In this document: piece after piece, positions 1 to 6,988 of the stretch
Position numbering within the stretch: position 1 is the first letter of the stretch
How the letters are laid out: the number at the start of each line of letters is the position of its first letter
Assembly: GCA_946481445.1 (NCBI GenBank)
Contig: CAMLOA010000036.1
Coordinates: forward strand, 1 to 9,998
Direction of reading: 5' to 3'
Source of the DNA: an uncultured Devosia sp.
Lineage (GTDB): Bacteria; Pseudomonadota; Alphaproteobacteria; Rhizobiales; Devosiaceae
Length of the DNA stretch: 9,998 nt
Position numbers and translations under genes: made by a program
Notes under the pieces: model-generated
Databases searched by the model: none
Seen by the model: only the letters and a program-made list of their open reading frames with translations
What the model was told of the DNA's origin: nothing

Positions 1-176
1 CCTCGGTGCAGAAACTGGTCGACAAGCTCAAGACGCAGAAGGGCATCACCATCGAACAGCAGATCGTGGAAGGTGCAAACCACTTCTTCGAGGACAAGAT
101 CGACGAATTGACCACACGCTGCGCCGACTATCTCGACCGTCGCCGGCAGGAGATCGCCGCCGGCGGCGGGCGCTAG
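1..176 (+). CDS. alpha/beta hydrolase, C-terminal end (partial)
   Basis: The reading frame is open from base 3 to the TAG at 174-176 and gives the last 57 residues of a protein whose start lies before the window. The segment 'IVEGANHFFEDKIDEL' has the look of the end of a small alpha/beta hydrolase of the COG2945 type (usually a little over 200 residues), in which the histidine of 'GANHFF' (visible residue 27) is the catalytic-triad His on the last loop and is followed by the closing helix ('LTTRCADYLDRR'). Substrate and pathway are unknown; these proteins are annotated as general hydrolases, cytosolic as far as can be told. The nucleophile and acid of the triad are outside the window, so activity cannot be judged. 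The next gene, tyrS, lies 150 bases downstream on the same strand, separated by an inverted repeat, so co-transcription is uncertain. The family call rests on a short motif and recalled similarity. Confidence 0.75.
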   Translation, partial: SVQKLVDKLKTQKGITIEQQIVEGANHFFEDKIDELTTRCADYLDRRRQEIAAGGGR

Positions 177-215
177 TATCGAGCGCACACACCGCGATCG
201 AGTACCACCCACGGT

Positions 216-293
216 GTCATTCCCGCGAAAGCGGGAACCTCCGTTTCTCTTCCGGTGGCCTCAAACAGAGGTTCCCGCTTTCGCGGGAATGAC
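216..293. repeat. REP-like inverted repeat, paired hairpins
   Basis: Arms 216-246 and 263-293 are reverse complements over 31 bases with one mismatch, around a 16-base loop (247-262). Each arm also holds its own small palindrome: TTCCCGCGAAAGCGGGAA on the left (7-base stem, GAAA loop) and its complement on the right. On either strand the element can fold as one long stem or as two short hairpins. This matches the architecture of repetitive extragenic palindromes (BIME-like doublets), and 'GTCATTCCCGC' ends are common in dispersed intergenic repeats of GC-rich proteobacteria. Only one copy is in this window, so dispersal is inferred. It may act as a terminator or RNA-stability element for the upstream hydrolase, or simply be a mobile repeat. 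Confidence 0.85.
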
Positions 294-326
294 CCTGTGG
301 TGGGGCCGACCTTTGGATCGCACCCG

Positions 327-1577
327 ATGAGCAAATTCAAATCCGATTTCCTGCGCGTTCTCGACGAACGCGGTTTCATCCACCAGATTTCCGACCCCGA
401 GGGCCTCGACCAGCTCGCGGCGACCTCAAAGATCACCGGCTATGTCGGCTATGACGCCACGGCCACCTCGATCCATATCGGCAACCTCATCACCGTCACC
501 ATGCTCTACTGGCTGCAGGAGACGGGGCACACCGCCATCAGCCTGATGGGCGGGGGCACCTCGATGGTCGGCGACCCGTCGTTCCGCGACGATCAGCGCA
601 AGCTGCTGACGGTCGAGCAGATCGAGACCAATATCGAGAGCATCAAGAAGGTCTACGGCAATATCCTCAACTATGGCGGCTCCAACCCCGCCATCATGGT
701 CAACAATGCCGATTGGCTGCTCAAGCTCAACTACGTCGAATTCCTGCGCGATGTGGGCCGGCACTTTTCGGTCAACCGCATGCTGAGCTTCGACTCGGTC
801 AAGCTCCGGCTGGACCGCGAGCAGTCGCTGAGCTTCCTCGAGTTCAACTACATGATCATGCAGGGCTACGACTTCGTCGAGCTCAACCGGCGCTATGGCA
901 CCGTGCTGCAGATGGGGGGTTCGGACCAGTGGGGCAACATCATCAACGGCGTCGACCTCAGCCATCGCATGGGCGGGCCGCAGCTCTATGCGCTGACGAC
1001 GCCCCTGCTGACCAAGGCAAGCGGCGAGAAGATGGGCAAGTCTGCCTCCGGCGCCGTCTGGCTCAATGGCGACCTCTTCAGCCCCTATGACTTCTGGCAG
1101 TATTTCCGCAACACGGAAGATGCCGACGTGGTGAAGTTCCTCAAGATCTTCACCCGCCTGCCGATCCCGGAGATCGAGAAGCTCGGCGCGCTGGGCGGCA
1201 ACGAGATCAACGAGGCCAAGAAAGTGCTGGCGACGGAAGTGACGGCCATCGTTCATGGCCGGGCCGCCGCCGAGGATGCGGCCCACACGGCGCGCCAGAC
1301 CTTCGAAACCGGCGCTATCGACCTGTCGCTCCCCACGGCAACCGTCTCCCATGCCGATCTGGCCAATGGCCTGGGCATTCTCTCCGCGCTGGTCACCGCG
1401 GGTCTGGCCGCCTCCAACGGCGAGGCGCGCCGCCACGTCCAGTCCGGCGCCGTGCGGGTCAACGACTCCGTCATCGATGACGGCAAGCTGGTCATCGGCG
1501 ACAACGCCCTGCTGGGCGAAGGCGTGATCAAGCTCTCGGTCGGCAAGAAGCGTCATGCGCTGATCAAGCCGGTTTGA
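327..1577 (+). CDS. tyrS: tyrosyl-tRNA synthetase
   Basis: This gene encodes a cytosolic class I aminoacyl-tRNA synthetase that charges tRNA-Tyr with tyrosine using ATP. The 416-residue product has the usual length for bacterial TyrRS. The HIGH-type signature is at residues 50-53 (HIGN, within '[13 protein letters not shown]') and the KMSKS loop at 235-239 (KMGKS). Tyrosine and tRNA pocket motifs are present: 'GTSMVGDPS' near 78-86, '[10 protein letters not shown]' near 174-183, and 'GGSDQWGN' near 197-204. Residues about 351-405 form the C-terminal S4 RNA-binding domain ('[22 protein letters not shown]'). I chose the ATG at 327. A GTG at 255 is in frame but would add 24 residues translated from the inverted repeat ('[10 protein letters not shown]'), which do not belong to TyrRS. 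The ribosome-binding site is weak (GGA about 10 bases upstream). The promoter is probably upstream of or next to the repeat. The stop converges on the AsmA-like gene 61 bases away. Confidence 0.97.
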   Translation: MSKFKSDFLRVLDERGFIHQISDPEGLDQLAATSKITGYVGYDATATSIHIGNLITVTMLYWLQETGHTAISLMGGGTSMVGDPSFRDDQRKLLTVEQIETNIESIKKVYGNILNYGGSNPAIMVNNADWLLKLNYVEFLRDVGRHFSVNRMLSFDSVKLRLDREQSLSFLEFNYMIMQGYDFVELNRRYGTVLQMGGSDQWGNIINGVDLSHRMGGPQLYALTTPLLTKASGEKMGKSASGAVWLNGDLFSPYDFWQYFRNTEDADVVKFLKIFTRLPIPEIEKLGALGGNEINEAKKVLATEVTAIVHGRAAAEDAAHTARQTFETGAIDLSLPTATVSHADLANGLGILSALVTAGLAASNGEARRHVQSGAVRVNDSVIDDGKLVIGDNALLGEGVIKLSVGKKRHALIKPV

Positions 1578-1592
1578 CCGGGCTCGGTTGGT

Positions 1593-1613
1593 CGGGGCCT
1601 GTATCTGGCCCCG
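1593..1613. terminator. possible convergent hairpin terminator
   Basis: CGGGGCC (1593-1599) and GGCCCCG (1607-1613) form a perfect 7-base stem with a 7-base loop, inside the 61-base gap between the stops of tyrS (+) and the AsmA-like gene (-). A shared terminator is expected at such a junction. No run of T follows on either strand, so this is not a canonical intrinsic terminator, and in DNA this rich in G and C a short stem can occur by chance. Confidence 0.35.
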
Positions 1614-1638
1614 GCCCACACCCTGCCCCGGCCGGCGC

Positions 1639-4600
1639 CTATTCTGCTGGCAGCGGCTGCTCCTCGGCCCGGAACTCGAACAGTTCGCGGAAGGCACCTG
1701 GAACAAGGATGGACAGCGGGTTGATGCGGAACTTGGGATCGTCCAGCGGCCCCTCCACCGCAAAGGTGACGCCGACCAGTCCCTCGCCATCCCGTCCACC
1801 CAGCAGCGGGCCTAGCAGGGGGATCTGCTGGAAGGCGTTGTTGAGCCCGAACAGCGGGATATAGGTGCCCGTCAGGTCGTACTGGCGCTGGTTGGTATAG
1901 ATGAACCCGCGCAGGGTGCCGCCCACGGTATCTCCAGACAGCACGGCATTGGTCACCTCGACCCGATCGGCACGGCGGATGAAGTCGACCTGGGCCGCAT
2001 CGAAATCGAGCCGGTTCTGTTCGGAGATAGCCGCGCGGGAATCGGAGTGATTGCCCAGCACCTGGGCGACGTTGGCCTCGTCCACGATGACAAAGCCCCG
2101 CATGACCAACTGGCCCGCCTCGAGGTCCTGCTCGTTGTCCGTCGTCAGCACCAGGTTGCCCGAGCCACCCGCCAGCTGGGAGTAGACCCCCAGCAGCCGC
2201 AGGATCGTCCCCGCATCGTTGAAGGCCACCGACAGCGTTCGGCCGTTTGGCGCCGGGTTGGTGGTGATGGCAATGCCATTGCCTTCGCTGAACTGCGCCG
2301 TGAGGTTGGTTCGCCTGAGGTCCGTGCCGCGCAGGGACAGGTCGAGGTCCACGTTGAATGCCGTAGTGGCATAGTAGCCGAGCGCGCGGTCCAGGTTCAC
2401 GCTCAGTGAAATTGTCTGGTTGAACTGGGTCGACTGGACCCCGCCGGCCCCCTGGCCCAGGCTGAAGAACTGGCCCAGCATGGGTTTGAGGTCGAGCTGG
2501 GTGCCGTCTATGTCCACGGCATAGCCGCCGCTGATCGGGGAGAGCTTGAGGCTCGCGCTGTCACCGGAGCTGAGGCCGAAATGGCTGAACTCGGCGGACT
2601 TTAGACCCTCGGTGGCATGATACTCCATGCCGCCGATGGCGCGGACCGTACTGAAGGCAAGATCGATATCGTTGAGTCGGGTCGTCTCCCCGTCCATGAC
2701 AATGGTCGCCGACAGCGTGCCGTCCGTGCCGGCGGCCTTGCGGATGCCCAGATCCTTGATGGTCAGTTCGGCATCCTTGAGGTCGACCCCCATGCGCAGC
2801 GATCCGTCCGCCATGGGCTGGGCGACGAAGCGCACCTTGCCCCCCAGATACTCGGAGGCATCGAAGCCGAACTTGGCCAGATCGGCAACGCCGATAGTGG
2901 AGCCGAGCCGGAAGCTCGGCTCGGTGGTCGGGGTGCCTTCCAGTTCCACTTCGGCCGTCATACCGTCGATATCGGCCGTTCCGCCCATCTGGTAGCCATC
3001 CTGCGAGGCGCTGAACGCGAACTGGCCATTGCCGATCTGGCGGTCCTGGATTTTCTCTGAGCTGGCAAAGTCGGTGACCGTGCCGTTGACGACATAGTCG
3101 ACATCCATCGGCCGGCCGCTGGCCTCGTCTTCGAGCGTGATGGTGGCAACCAGGCCCAGGTCAACCGATCCGGTGATCGACGCAAGGTCGATCGGCAGCT
3201 CCACCGCGTCCAAGGCGCCTGGCTGCAGCAACGGAATCAGCTCGATCAGGGCCGGAATCGGGCTGGCCAGGTCGCCCGAAATCTCGGCAATGCTCTCGCC
3301 GGGCACAGAGCTGTCGAACACCAGGGCCGGGTTGGATACCACGATTTCCCCTGCCCCGGTCGCCAGCCGCCCGCCGCCCGCCGAGATGACCACGTCGGAA
3401 TCGTTGACCTGGAGCCGCGTCGTGCCCTCGATGGCGATCGGCGGCAGCGCGTCGGTCGCCTTGATGGCCACCCCGGTGCCGACAAGGTCGATCACCATGG
3501 CGCCGGGGGGCACGGGCTTGTCCTCGCCATCGATCGACAGCGTTCCGACCGGGAAATTGAACTGCATCTGCGAGCGGCCGACAACGCCCTCGGTGACATT
3601 GGCAACGAACCAGTCGCGGCTCTCCCCGCCCATCAGATAGGGCCAGACGCGCTTGGCATCGTCGGCGGTGATCTGGTCGCCGGCCACGGTCAGCTCGACT
3701 CCAAAGCCGGCCTGCAGCAGGTCGATCCGGCCCGTGGTCTCGATCCAGCCATCACCCTTGCGTGCAATGAACCGGTCTATGCCCATGGCGCCGTAGAGCG
3801 GCGCCGACCACCCGGAAAAATCCATGCTTTCGAACGGCAGCTCGGGCGCCGCCATGTCGTTGGGGTGCAGATAGACGTCCCGCGCCTTGAGGGAAATGCC
3901 GATTGTCGGACCATAGGTGGGGTCCAGCCCCATGGCGAAGACGCCCGAGATGCGGGCGCGGCTCTGGCCGATCTGGATGGACGCGTCGGCCAGCGTGAAC
4001 TGGCCGGCCTCCGGATCCCAGCTGATATCCATGATCGAGGTGGCCACGGGAAAGAGCGCATCGTCGAGGCGCAGGTCAATCCCGGTCATGTCGAGCTTGA
4101 AGCTGCCATCCCTGAGCTTGCCGCCGGCGGGCATGAAATTGACGTCGATGGAAATGGCACCGGCGCCGCGGATGCCGCCCATCGTGCCCGCGTCCTCGAT
4201 GATCGGCATGAAGGCGGAAAAGTCGATATTGGCGATGTCGGCCTCGAGCCTCGAGCCCCCGTCCTCGCCCATGGTCCGCGACATGGTGCCGGCCATGGTC
4301 TGGCCATTGAACTTCACCGAAAACTCGCCATCGGTCCGTGCGCCATTGTTCGAAGCCGCAATATCCAGCGTCACCGCGTCAAAGCGCCTGTAGATGCCAT
4401 AGACAGAGTCAAGCATCTCCACCGTGCCCTCCCGCACGGCGAGGCGGGAGAACCGGCCCTGGCGGGTCTGGTTCACCAGTTCCATCAGGCTCTGCTCGGC
4501 CGCCTCCAGGTTGTAGATCAGCCAGTCATTGTCCGAGCGCATGGTGGTCGATGCCGGATTCTCGCCCAGGTGGATGCCCTCGGGAGAGATGCCGACCAGC

Positions 4601-5172
4601 GGAAAATTGTCCTGCCCCTCATTGACCCGGACCGTCGGGGCACCGCCCTCGGGATCCTCGATGACTTCAAGCCGCGTGGGGCGCGGTCCATAAAGATCCT
4701 GCACGACCTGGATATGCGGCCCGACCAGGCTGATCGAGGCGCCGGGCTGCCCGACCAGCGCGCTGATGGGCGAAAAGCCCACTTCCAGCGCATCCATGGC
4801 AATATGGGCCCCGGTCTTGCTGTCCGTCATCAGGACCGGGGCGAACTGGATGACCGGCCAGACGCCACCCTCCAGGGCGAGCGCCATTTCGCCCAGTTCC
4901 AGCTGGCTCGACGCCGGCAGCGCCCCCTGCACGAGGGCGCGCACCGCGCCACCGGCAAACGGGAGCCGTATGGGGGTGATCAGCAGGACCAGGTAGAGCA
5001 GCAGCACGATGGCAGCCGGCAGGCCGAGGACCCACAGGGCAATCCTGCCCGCCCGGCGCCCCGGGGGCCGCGAGCGTCGTGCAGACTGTTCTACAGGTGT
5101 GTCTGCGGGTAAAGTTGACGCGCTCACTTGCTTCCAGAACGAGGCTTGGCCGTAATCTGCTGGCACCCTCAA
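1639..5172 (-). CDS. AsmA/YhdP-like membrane-anchored envelope protein
   Basis: This is a 1177-residue protein anchored in the inner membrane with a large periplasmic part. After a basic cytosolic stretch ('ARRSRPPGRRAGR', about 31-43) comes one membrane helix (about 43-66, 'IALWVLGLPAAIVLLLYLVLL'). The rest is beta-rich sequence typical of AsmA-clan proteins. A DUF3971/YhdP-like part lies around residues 505-545 ('WPYLMGGESRDWFVANV'). The AsmA-like C-terminus includes 'YIPLFGLNNAFQQIPLLG' from residue 1104 and ends 'INPLSILVPGAFRELFEF'. The E. coli members YhdP, TamB and YdbH form hydrophobic grooves that help move phospholipids to the outer membrane; the same role here is inference. There is no ATG near the start: an in-frame TGA lies just upstream, and the possible starts are TTG 5172, GTG 5166 and GTG 5127. 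The last has GGAAG three bases upstream, so the true protein may be 15 residues shorter. It is transcribed away from the peroxiredoxin gene. Confidence 0.85.
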   Translation of the reverse strand: MRVPADYGQASFWKQVSASTLPADTPVEQSARRSRPPGRRAGRIALWVLGLPAAIVLLLYLVLLITPIRLPFAGGAVRALVQGALPASSQLELGEMALALEGGVWPVIQFAPVLMTDSKTGAHIAMDALEVGFSPISALVGQPGASISLVGPHIQVVQDLYGPRPTRLEVIEDPEGGAPTVRVNEGQDNFPLVGISPEGIHLGENPASTTMRSDNDWLIYNLEAAEQSLMELVNQTRQGRFSRLAVREGTVEMLDSVYGIYRRFDAVTLDIAASNNGARTDGEFSVKFNGQTMAGTMSRTMGEDGGSRLEADIANIDFSAFMPIIEDAGTMGGIRGAGAISIDVNFMPAGGKLRDGSFKLDMTGIDLRLDDALFPVATSIMDISWDPEAGQFTLADASIQIGQSRARISGVFAMGLDPTYGPTIGISLKARDVYLHPNDMAAPELPFESMDFSGWSAPLYGAMGIDRFIARKGDGWIETTGRIDLLQAGFGVELTVAGDQITADDAKRVWPYLMGGESRDWFVANVTEGVVGRSQMQFNFPVGTLSIDGEDKPVPPGAMVIDLVGTGVAIKATDALPPIAIEGTTRLQVNDSDVVISAGGGRLATGAGEIVVSNPALVFDSSVPGESIAEISGDLASPIPALIELIPLLQPGALDAVELPIDLASITGSVDLGLVATITLEDEASGRPMDVDYVVNGTVTDFASSEKIQDRQIGNGQFAFSASQDGYQMGGTADIDGMTAEVELEGTPTTEPSFRLGSTIGVADLAKFGFDASEYLGGKVRFVAQPMADGSLRMGVDLKDAELTIKDLGIRKAAGTDGTLSATIVMDGETTRLNDIDLAFSTVRAIGGMEYHATEGLKSAEFSHFGLSSGDSASLKLSPISGGYAVDIDGTQLDLKPMLGQFFSLGQGAGGVQSTQFNQTISLSVNLDRALGYYATTAFNVDLDLSLRGTDLRRTNLTAQFSEGNGIAITTNPAPNGRTLSVAFNDAGTILRLLGVYSQLAGGSGNLVLTTDNEQDLEAGQLVMRGFVIVDEANVAQVLGNHSDSRAAISEQNRLDFDAAQVDFIRRADRVEVTNAVLSGDTVGGTLRGFIYTNQRQYDLTGTYIPLFGLNNAFQQIPLLGPLLGGRDGEGLVGVTFAVEGPLDDPKFRINPLSILVPGAFRELFEFRAEEQPLPAE

Positions 5173-5196
5173 GAATCAACCGCAGAATGCGGTCTC

Positions 5197-5225
5197 TTGT
5201 CCAATGATACCGGCTGGAATATGGC
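5197..5225 (+). promoter_or_regulatory. candidate sigma-70-type promoter for the peroxiredoxin gene
   Basis: TTGTCC (5197-5202), a 17-base spacer and TATGGC (5220-5225) resemble a housekeeping promoter, with the -35 box better than the -10. The predicted transcript would start near 5232 and leave a leader of about 40 bases before the ATG at 5271. On the minus strand the same spacer holds TATCAT (5209-5204) with a poor -35 (TGTCGG, 5232-5227) 17 bases away, which could serve the AsmA-like gene. The two would overlap. These calls rest on short consensus matches in a 98-base divergent gap. Confidence 0.3.
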
Positions 5226-5270
5226 GCCGACACCCACAAATTGCTGCGCCCGCACAGATTGGACCCCGCG

Positions 5271-5759
5271 ATGACCACGCTCAAGGAAGGCGATCCCGCC
5301 CCCGACTTCGCCATTGCGCTGGACGATGGCACCACGTTCCGGCTGTCCGATCACCGGGGCAAGCCGGTTGTACTCTATTTCTACCCGGAGGACGACTCGG
5401 GCGGATGCACGGACGAGAACCGGGAATTCTCCGAGCGCGCCCAGGCCTTCGCTGGTCTCGGCGCGGTGCTCCTGGGCATCTCGCCCGATAGCGTGGCCAG
5501 CCACGTCAAGTTCCGCAACAAGTATGGTCTGGCCCTGCCCCTGGGGTCCGATCCCGACCATCTTGCCATCGGCGCCTTCGGCCTGTGGCAGATGAAAAAG
5601 CTCTATGGCCGGGAATTCATGGGGCTGATCCGCACCTCGTTCATCATCGGCGCCGACGGACGCGTGGCCCGGATTGTCCGTGCGACGAGAATCCTGGGCC
5701 ATGCGCAGAAAATGCTGGAGGCGCTGGAGGCGCATGTGGCTGGCGCACCAGCCAAATAG
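5271..5759 (+). CDS. bcp: Bcp-type peroxiredoxin (one-cysteine form)
   Basis: The 162-residue product is a thioredoxin-fold peroxidase of the Bcp/PrxQ (AhpC/TSA) family, which reduces hydrogen peroxide and organic hydroperoxides in the cytosol. The N-terminal 'KEGDPAPDFAIALDDGTTF' is typical. The active-site pattern P-x3-S/T-x2-C is seen as P39, S43, C46 in 'YPEDDSGGCT', with the family's conserved Arg at 121 ('LIRTSFIIGADGR'). C46 is the only cysteine in the protein. E. coli Bcp has a resolving cysteine five residues after the peroxidatic one, and here that segment reads 'ENREF', so recycling must use an external thiol. The usual 'TPGCT' is 'SGGCT'. The ATG at 271 bases past 5000 (5271) gives the family's normal N-terminus; a TTG at 5241 would add ten unrelated residues. 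It is divergent from the AsmA-like gene, with the M23 gene 64 bases downstream on the same strand. Confidence 0.92.
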   Translation: MTTLKEGDPAPDFAIALDDGTTFRLSDHRGKPVVLYFYPEDDSGGCTDENREFSERAQAFAGLGAVLLGISPDSVASHVKFRNKYGLALPLGSDPDHLAIGAFGLWQMKKLYGREFMGLIRTSFIIGADGRVARIVRATRILGHAQKMLEALEAHVAGAPAK

Positions 5760-5765
5760 CGTTTG

Positions 5766-5773
5766 TTAACCAT
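5766..5773 (+). promoter_or_regulatory. possible CtrA half-site upstream of the M23 gene
   Basis: TTAACCAT lies 51 bases before the M23 start codon in an otherwise GC-rich 64-base spacer. TTAACCAT/TTAAC is the form of the CtrA half-site seen in front of cell-cycle, division and motility genes in many alphaproteobacteria. The second half expected for the full TTAA-N7-TTAA motif is absent. A wall endopeptidase is a plausible CtrA target, but an 8-base match is weak evidence. Confidence 0.25.
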
Positions 5774-5812
5774 ACGCACTCATACTGCGACAACCATGTT
5801 CGTTGGCGTCGC

Positions 5813-5816
5813 GGAG
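5813..5816 (+). promoter_or_regulatory. ribosome-binding site deciding the M23 start
   Basis: GGAG stands seven bases before the ATG at 5824. This supports that start over the in-frame TTG at 5803, which would place the Shine-Dalgarno inside the coding sequence and add seven residues. Confidence 0.6.
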
Positions 5817-5823
5817 TGAGTGC

Positions 5824-6963
5824 ATGCGTAACCAGGCCGGGTTTGGTCGGGTCGACCGGAAGCAGGAATTGCCCGCGCGCCAGGGCATTCACCCGGCCCT
5901 GTTCTACGGCATGTTCGCCCTGCTGCTGACCGGCAACGGCCTCCTGGGCACCGCGTTCCTGCTGTCGCCCGATATTGCCCGCCTGCTCAACCGGCAGACC
6001 GAGCAGATCGTGGAGGCCTACGAGGATCGCATCGCCCAGTTGCGGGTCGAGGTCGATCGGCTGCATTCGCGCAGCTATGCGCAGGCCGGCGACATCAATC
6101 TCCAGCTGCAGGAACTGGCGCAGCAGCAGGAAGTGCTGCTCGAGCAGCATCAGCTGGTCAAGATCCTGGTCGACAAGGCCGATTCCCTGGGCATTGAGGC
6201 CGCCGCCCTGCCCGCCTCCGCCGGCGACACGGCCCTGGCTGTTCCGGTGAACACGTCAGGCAATCCCGATATCGGCGCGACGGCCGCTGCGATCGCCCAG
6301 ATGATGGACGAAACCCAGTTCGCCATGAGCTCGATCGCGGAAACCGCGTCGGCGCGGACGGACAGTATCGTCAGCGAACTTTCCGGCCTCGGCATCGATG
6401 TCGACCTGCCGCCCGCAGGCGACATCGGCGGGCCGCTGCTGCCGGCCAGCGACGGACCGGATGCATCGCCCATGATCGAGGATGCCAATGCCGTCATGGC
6501 GGCACTCATCCGCTACAAGGCGGCGCGTGACAGCATCGAAACCGCCCCTATCCACATGCCCATCACCGGCAATTTCCGCCAGAGCTCGGGCTTCGGCAAC
6601 CGCACCGATCCCTTTACCGGCGGAAAGGCCTTCCATTCCGGGCTGGACTTCGCCGCGCCCAAGGGCACCGTCGTCTACAGCGCCGGCGAAGGCGTCGTCA
6701 CCTTCGTGGGCGAGCGGTCCGGCTATGGCAATGTCGTCGAAGTCACCCATGCCGGCGGCCTGGTGACGCGCTATGCGCATCTCTCCGGGTTCCTCAGCGA
6801 AAAGGGCCAGGCGGTCAACGCGGGCACGCCGATCGCCAAGGTCGGCTCCACGGGCCGCTCGACCGGTCCGCACCTGCATTTCGAGGTGCGCAAGGCCGAT
6901 GGTGCGCTCAACCCAAAGACCTTCCTCGAAGCCGGCAAGCGGCTGCTGGCACTGCTGGGCTGA
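5824..6963 (+). CDS. membrane-anchored M23 (LytM) peptidase family protein
   Basis: The 379-residue product has a short basic cytosolic start, one membrane helix (about 26-48, 'LFYGMFALLLTGNGLLGTAF'), a coiled coil rich in Glu, Gln and Leu (about 56-120), an Ala/Gly/Pro-rich linker, and a C-terminal M23 domain (about 250-370). The zinc-site residues are all present: H271 and D275 in 'HSGLDFA', H319 in 'YAHL', and H350/H352 in 'HLHFEV'. It is therefore probably an active periplasmic metallo-endopeptidase that cuts peptidoglycan cross-links, rather than a degenerate EnvC-type activator. The coiled coil next to the membrane is the arrangement used by EnvC/NlpD/DipM-like and MepM-like proteins to contact partners, so a role in growth or division is likely but inferred. 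Its stop is 25 bases from the convergent prfB stop with a hairpin between them. It may be transcribed with the peroxiredoxin gene or from its own promoter in the 64-base gap. Confidence 0.92.
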   Translation: MRNQAGFGRVDRKQELPARQGIHPALFYGMFALLLTGNGLLGTAFLLSPDIARLLNRQTEQIVEAYEDRIAQLRVEVDRLHSRSYAQAGDINLQLQELAQQQEVLLEQHQLVKILVDKADSLGIEAAALPASAGDTALAVPVNTSGNPDIGATAAAIAQMMDETQFAMSSIAETASARTDSIVSELSGLGIDVDLPPAGDIGGPLLPASDGPDASPMIEDANAVMAALIRYKAARDSIETAPIHMPITGNFRQSSGFGNRTDPFTGGKAFHSGLDFAAPKGTVVYSAGEGVVTFVGERSGYGNVVEVTHAGGLVTRYAHLSGFLSEKGQAVNAGTPIAKVGSTGRSTGPHLHFEVRKADGALNPKTFLEAGKRLLALLG

Positions 6964-6967
6964 GACT

Positions 6968-6988
6968 GCCGGACCTTTGAGGTCCGGC
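6968..6988. terminator. bidirectional hairpin between M23 gene and prfB
   Basis: GCCGGACC (6968-6975) and GGTCCGGC (6981-6988) pair perfectly over 8 bases with a TTTGA loop. The hairpin fills the 25-base gap between the M23 stop (6961-6963) and the prfB stop (6989-6991). Position and symmetry fit a shared terminator for two converging transcripts. No T-run follows on either side, so termination may be inefficient or factor-assisted. Confidence 0.6.

Noticed and set aside
426..1799. A 457-codon open frame on the minus strand across tyrS.
   Set aside because: It lies wholly antisense to a confidently assigned tyrS, and its Asp/Arg/Gly/Val-rich composition is the usual mirror of GC-rich coding sequence. 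No family is recognisable in it.
3865..5112. A 415-codon open frame on the plus strand inside the AsmA-like gene.
   Set aside because: It is antisense to a continuous protein with recognisable membrane helix and AsmA/YhdP motifs, and its composition (many His, Arg, Asp, Gly) is a shadow effect.
4667..5335. A 222-codon minus-strand frame overlapping the start of the AsmA-like gene and the peroxiredoxin gene.
   Set aside because: It is an alternative frame of the AsmA-like gene. I considered whether it signalled a frameshift at the 5' end, but the AsmA-like frame already contains a complete basic stretch and membrane helix, so none is needed.
5796..5819. A seven-codon mini-frame (MFVGVAE) ending four bases before the M23 start, with the M23 Shine-Dalgarno in its last codons.
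   Set aside because: It could be a leader peptide, but it has no clear ribosome-binding site and a frame this short arises easily by chance.
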